Origin: JBFXAN01 sp050184225
GTDB taxonomy: Bacteria > Chloroflexota > Dehalococcoidia > CAUJGQ01
Reading direction: 5' to 3'
Assembly (NCBI GenBank): GCA_050184225.1
Contig: JBFXAN010000027.1
Location: 1 to 52,731 of the forward strand
Length of the DNA stretch: 52,731 nt
The first letter of the stretch is position 1. Every line of letters begins with the position of its first letter. The notes beneath the pieces were generated by a model that saw only the letters and a program-made list of their open reading frames with translations, was not told where the DNA came from and did no database searches. A program made the translations under genes and the position numbers. Shown one piece after another: positions 49,348 through 52,731 of the stretch.

Positions 49348-50109
49348 TCAGCGTCCGCGCAGGTGCAGGGCGCGCAGTCGTACGAGATCCCAGGTAACCT
49401 GCGCTGCCAGGCGGGCATTGGGATTCAGATTGCTGCCGTCGACATGCCGCCAGACGACCGGAATCTGGCAGATGCGCATGCCGCGCCGTTCCGCCAGGTA
49501 GAGGATCTCGGCATCGAACGACCAGCCGCGCAACCGCTGCGACCGGAAGAGATGCGGGATCACCTCGCTCCGAAAGCCCTTGAGCGGGCATTGTGAATCG
49601 ACGATATCGCTCGCCACCAGCCGGCGCCGAACCGACGTGAATCCGGCCCCTGCCATCCGGCGTACCCGCGGCTGCGACGCGCGCATGTCGCTCCCGTCCG
49701 GCTGCACGCGGCTGCCGATCGCCACATCACAATCACCGCGCAGCGCCTCGAGGACGCCGGCGATTTCCTCGATCGGCACGGCCAGGTCGGCGTCGGTATA
49801 CACGACAAAGCGACCGCGGGCAGCGAGACAGCCGCTGCGCACCGCCGCTCCCTTGCCAAGCTGCCGGGCGTGCTGCACCACGCGCACCGACACGGAACCG
49901 GGGAAGCGGCGCGCCGCCCGCCGGACGACCTCGCTCGTGCCGTCCCGGCTGCCGTCGTCGACGACGATCACCTCGGCCCGATACGGCTGCTCCGCAAAGT
50001 AGTCGCGCACCGCGTCGAGGGTGCCCGGAATCCGGCGCGATTCGTTCAGGGCCGGTATCACCAGCGAGAGTTCGGGCCGGCCATCGTCCGGCGGGATCTG
50101 CTGCATCAT
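49348..50109 (-). CDS. GT2 glycosyltransferase, dolichyl-phosphate glucosyltransferase-like
   Basis: 253 aa. LSLVIPALNESRRIPGTLDAV, VIVVDDGSRDGTSEVV, RQLGKGAAVRSGCLAARGRFVVYTDADLAVP (DxD-like TDADL) and VDSQCPLKGFR match the ALG5/DPG-synthase group. It probably makes polyprenyl-phosphate glucose or a related donor, which GT-C enzymes next door would use. No membrane helices are visible. ATGs at 50109 and 50106 are possible starts; a GTG at 50151 would be longer. Confidence 0.9.
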   Translation of the reverse strand: MMQQIPPDDGRPELSLVIPALNESRRIPGTLDAVRDYFAEQPYRAEVIVVDDGSRDGTSEVVRRAARRFPGSVSVRVVQHARQLGKGAAVRSGCLAARGRFVVYTDADLAVPIEEIAGVLEALRGDCDVAIGSRVQPDGSDMRASQPRVRRMAGAGFTSVRRRLVASDIVDSQCPLKGFRSEVIPHLFRSQRLRGWSFDAEILYLAERRGMRICQIPVVWRHVDGSNLNPNARLAAQVTWDLVRLRALHLRGR

Positions 50110-50214
50110 GAACGACAGGGTAGGTAGTGGCGGAGGAAGGATCAATGTCACTCAACCACGCCGGTTGAGTACGATGGATTGAGCGGCCCTCAGGCCATCT
50201 CTATCGAGGACCCT

Positions 50215-52617
50215 GTGATCGACGCGTTCTGGTGGTGGCTGACGGCAACGGCCGTCGGACTGGCCGCCCTGCCCTATTGCTATCGATTCTTCCGCTTCCT
50301 ACCCGACCGGGGCATCGCCGTCGCCCGCCCGTTTGGGTTGCTGATCGTCGGCTATCTCCTCTGGCTCGGCGCATTCTCAGGCATACTGCCGAACACGGGC
50401 GGCGCCGCCGCGCTGCTGATCGCGCTGTTCGCGGCCGGTGGGCTCTGGCTCGCCGGGCGTGACCGCGCCGCATTGCTGCCCGAACTCCGCGCCCGGCTCT
50501 GGTATATCATCGCCGTCGAGGCCGTCTTCCTGCTCTTTTTCATCGGCGCCGCCGTCCTCCGTGCCTACGCGCCGGACATCGATGGGACGGAAAAGCCGTT
50601 CGAGTCCGCCTTCTTTCAGGCCGTCCTCCGCTCCGATACCTTCGGCCCACGCGATCCCTGGTACGGCGGCGAGCCGATGTCCTACTACTACTTCGGCTAC
50701 GTCCTCATCGGCGCGATCACCCACCTCACGCGCACCGCACCGGAGGTCGCCTTCAACCTGGGGCTGGCGCTGACCGGCGGGATGGCTGCCACCGGTGCCT
50801 TCGGCCTCGTCTACAACCTGATCGCCGCCCGCGATCGCCTGCGCTTCCGCACCTCGGTGCTTGCGGCGCTGCTCGCGCCGGTGCTCCTCCTCATCGTTAG
50901 CAACATCGAGGGCGTCTTCGAGCTGCTCGCGGTCAACGGCGTCGACGCGGACTGGTTCTATCGCGCGATCGCGGTCGAGAATCTCCCCGGTCCGAAGGAG
51001 AGCACGGCCTGGTATCCGACCGAACACTGGTGGTGGTGGCGCGCCACGCGCCTCGGCTCAGGCTGGAACGTCGAAGAGTTTCCCTTCTTCAGCTTCCTAC
51101 TGGGCGATCTGCACGCGCACGTCATGGTCCTCCCCTACTCATTGGTGATGCTCGCCGCCATCTTCCAGCTCTGGCGCGCCGGCGAGCCGCTCGATGGTGG
51201 CTTCCTTCGCCGTCACCCCTGGCTGGTTGCGGGCGTCGCCCTGATGGCCGGCGCCCTCTACGTCACCAACGCCTGGGATTTCCCCACCGCCCTCGTGCTG
51301 CTCGGCCTGATCGTCCTCGCGCGGAACTACAGCCTCGCGGGCTGGCCTGCGTTCCGGCCCGTGCTCCGATCCGCCGCCTTCCTCATTCCCATCGCCGTGC
51401 TCGCCGTCGTTCTCTATCTGCCCTTCTACATCGGCTTCACTGCCGCGCCGACGGAAGTCCGCGTCACCGAGGTTCTCCACACCGAAACCTTCATCGAGCG
51501 CCACGCCGTGGCGACGCCGCCGTTCCAGTTCTTCGTCTTCTGGGGAGTGCTCCTCTTTCCGTCGCTCTCGTACCTGCTCTGGCGCGCCCGCACCCTCCGC
51601 CCCTGGCGGCTCGATCCGGCGCTGTTGTTGCTCGGCGTGGCAGCGGGCGTGTTGCCCGTGCTGATCTGGCTGGCGGCGATCGCCGGCATGCGGGGAATCT
51701 CCGGTCTGGCCGACGAGATTCAGGCGCGGGGCCACCTCGTGCTGACGTGGTGCGTGCTCGTGCCGGCCGTCGTGCTGGCCGCGCTCGTCTTCCTCTCAGA
51801 GGTCTTTCAACCGGACACAGCTGAAGTCGACGGCACGCGGATCTTCGTCTCCGCCGGGATGCTGATGGCGTATTTCCTCATCCTCTTCCCTGAGCTGTTC
51901 TTCATCATCGATATCGTCGTCCTCAGCCGCCACAACACCGTTTTCAAGTTCTACTACACCGCCTGGCTCTTGCTTTCCATCACCGGCGCGGCCGGCGTCG
52001 CCGACCTGGTCGGCAGCTGGCGTTCCCGCCCCACCGCCAAACCCAGCGTGCCGGTGCGGCCGGCGGCGCGGACGATCACACCAGCGCGCGGCGTCTGGCT
52101 TGCCGGCGGCGCCGTCCTCCTCCTCCTCGGGCTTGTCTATCCCGTGACGGCGACCCTTGCCCGCTCGAACGGCTTCCGGACCGAACCGACGCTCGACGGA
52201 CTCCAGAGCGTCCGCCAGATCGAGGCCACCGAATACGAGGCGGCGATGTGGCTGCGTTCCGTTGCCGACGGTCAGCTCCCGGTCGTACTCGAAGCCGAAG
52301 GCCCCGATTATTCCACCGCCGGTCGCATTTCCGCCCGCACCGGGCTTCCCACGATCGTCGGCTGGCCGAACCACGAATGGCAGGAACGCGGCGCCCTGGA
52401 GCCGGTGCTCGCGCGCGTCCATGACACCGAGATCCTCTACCGCACCACGGACCCGGACCTTGCCCGCTCCCTCCTCGACCACTACGAGGTGGAATACATC
52501 TACATCGGTGGCTACGAGCGCCAGCGCTACGGCCCCAACGCGGGCCAGACCATCACCCAACTCGCCCGCCTCGTCTTCGACCGCCCCGGCGTCCAGATCT
52601 ACGCGGTGGGAGATTGA
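50215..52617 (+). CDS. DUF2298 (Chlor_Arch_YYY) membrane protein
   Basis: About 800 aa with many helices. The name-giving motif EPMSYYYFGYVLIGAITHLTR is present, then NVEEFPFFSFLLGDLHAHVMVLPY and NAWDFPTALVLLGLI, all characteristic of this family in Chloroflexi and archaea. A C-terminal soluble part (about 660-800) has AMWLRSVADGQLPVVLEAEGPDYSTAGRIS and WPNHEWQERG. The architecture is GT-C-like, so a lipid-linked sugar transferase role is likely but unproven. The GTG at 50215 is chosen for GAGG five bases upstream; a TTG at 50179 is possible. Confidence 0.92.
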   Translation: MIDAFWWWLTATAVGLAALPYCYRFFRFLPDRGIAVARPFGLLIVGYLLWLGAFSGILPNTGGAAALLIALFAAGGLWLAGRDRAALLPELRARLWYIIAVEAVFLLFFIGAAVLRAYAPDIDGTEKPFESAFFQAVLRSDTFGPRDPWYGGEPMSYYYFGYVLIGAITHLTRTAPEVAFNLGLALTGGMAATGAFGLVYNLIAARDRLRFRTSVLAALLAPVLLLIVSNIEGVFELLAVNGVDADWFYRAIAVENLPGPKESTAWYPTEHWWWWRATRLGSGWNVEEFPFFSFLLGDLHAHVMVLPYSLVMLAAIFQLWRAGEPLDGGFLRRHPWLVAGVALMAGALYVTNAWDFPTALVLLGLIVLARNYSLAGWPAFRPVLRSAAFLIPIAVLAVVLYLPFYIGFTAAPTEVRVTEVLHTETFIERHAVATPPFQFFVFWGVLLFPSLSYLLWRARTLRPWRLDPALLLLGVAAGVLPVLIWLAAIAGMRGISGLADEIQARGHLVLTWCVLVPAVVLAALVFLSEVFQPDTAEVDGTRIFVSAGMLMAYFLILFPELFFIIDIVVLSRHNTVFKFYYTAWLLLSITGAAGVADLVGSWRSRPTAKPSVPVRPAARTITPARGVWLAGGAVLLLLGLVYPVTATLARSNGFRTEPTLDGLQSVRQIEATEYEAAMWLRSVADGQLPVVLEAEGPDYSTAGRISARTGLPTIVGWPNHEWQERGALEPVLARVHDTEILYRTTDPDLARSLLDHYEVEYIYIGGYERQRYGPNAGQTITQLARLVFDRPGVQIYAVGD

Positions 52618-52630
52618 CCTAACCCCCCGG

Positions 52631-52655
52631 CCCCCTTCCCTCGCAGGGAAGGGGG
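52631..52655 (+). terminator. terminator-like hairpin after the DUF2298 gene
   Basis: CCCCCTTCCCT (52631-52641) and AGGGAAGGGGG (52645-52655) make an 11-bp stem with a three-base loop, followed by AGTTCTGT. It may serve as a terminator; it also resembles the GC-rich dispersed hairpins elsewhere in the window. Confidence 0.6.
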
Positions 52656-52731
52656 AGTTCTGTCCGGCGAGGGGTGATCGTGTGTCGGTGGTATCGCCAG
52701 ACGAGCTACTGGCACCCTCGGTAGTATGTGG

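Overview
The window is about 53 kb of GC-rich bacterial DNA. Gene content points to the Chloroflexota, most likely a Thermomicrobia-type (Sphaerobacter-like) bacterium. Evidence is the DUF2298 (Chlor_Arch_YYY) membrane protein, which is characteristic of Chloroflexi and some archaea, the DUF2079 and other GT-C membrane glycosyltransferases, paired small HNH/antitoxin-like genes, and many GC-rich palindromic repeats. No rRNA or tRNA gene, CRISPR array or complete insertion sequence was seen. The taxonomic call is an inference.

Left part (1-13 kb): a TetR repressor lies among three copies of one 16-bp palindrome, one of them inside its own promoter. Next come a sugar-binding lipoprotein beside an orphan LuxR-type sensor kinase, a serine beta-lactamase-fold hydrolase, and an SDR dehydrogenase whose ribosome-binding site is supplied by a 42-bp inverted repeat. 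These are followed by an HNH nuclease, a His-rich membrane protein with a thioredoxin-like partner, and a FAD oxidoreductase divergent from a TenA-like gene. 13-22 kb: an alpha/beta hydrolase overlaps an unusual GMC oxidoreductase fused to an alpha/alpha-toroid domain. Then come a DM13 protein with a membrane partner, an OmpR/histidine-kinase pair, a PKD-domain secreted protein, a frameshifted beta-helix secreted protein and an SdpI-like protein.

The 22.5-25.1 kb stretch carries several broken genes: a frameshifted RelE/ParE toxin beside its antitoxin, a tyrosine-recombinase remnant, and an Lrp/AsnC effector-domain gene interrupted in frame by TGA. Around and after them runs a co-directional block (23.9-31.4 kb). 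It holds a radical SAM enzyme, the Lrp-type gene, a DoxX protein, a cytochrome-b/Tat/molybdopterin oxidoreductase fusion, two small membrane proteins, an rSAM-associated transferase (DUF2064), a second radical SAM/SPASM enzyme, a DUF2079 protein and a GT2 glycosyltransferase. This block is the best candidate in the window for an undescribed pathway.

Right part (31-52.6 kb): RadA and a LOG-family protein sit within a large surface-glycan region. UppP recycles the undecaprenyl carrier. A nucleotidyltransferase, a CapD/PglF-like dehydratase, a DegT aminotransferase and a PglC-like sugar transferase could make and load a modified amino sugar. A SAM methyltransferase and GT2 enzymes would elaborate it, and a pair of ABC exporters with a predicted asymmetric ATPase could flip it. 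GT-C proteins (GT87-like, DUF2298, DUF2079) would use polyprenyl-linked sugars from the DPM1/DPG-like GT2 enzymes.

At least four families of palindromic repeats are scattered throughout. Several copies extend into coding sequence: one half-copy is an in-frame insertion in a glycosyltransferase, and two others form C-terminal tails.
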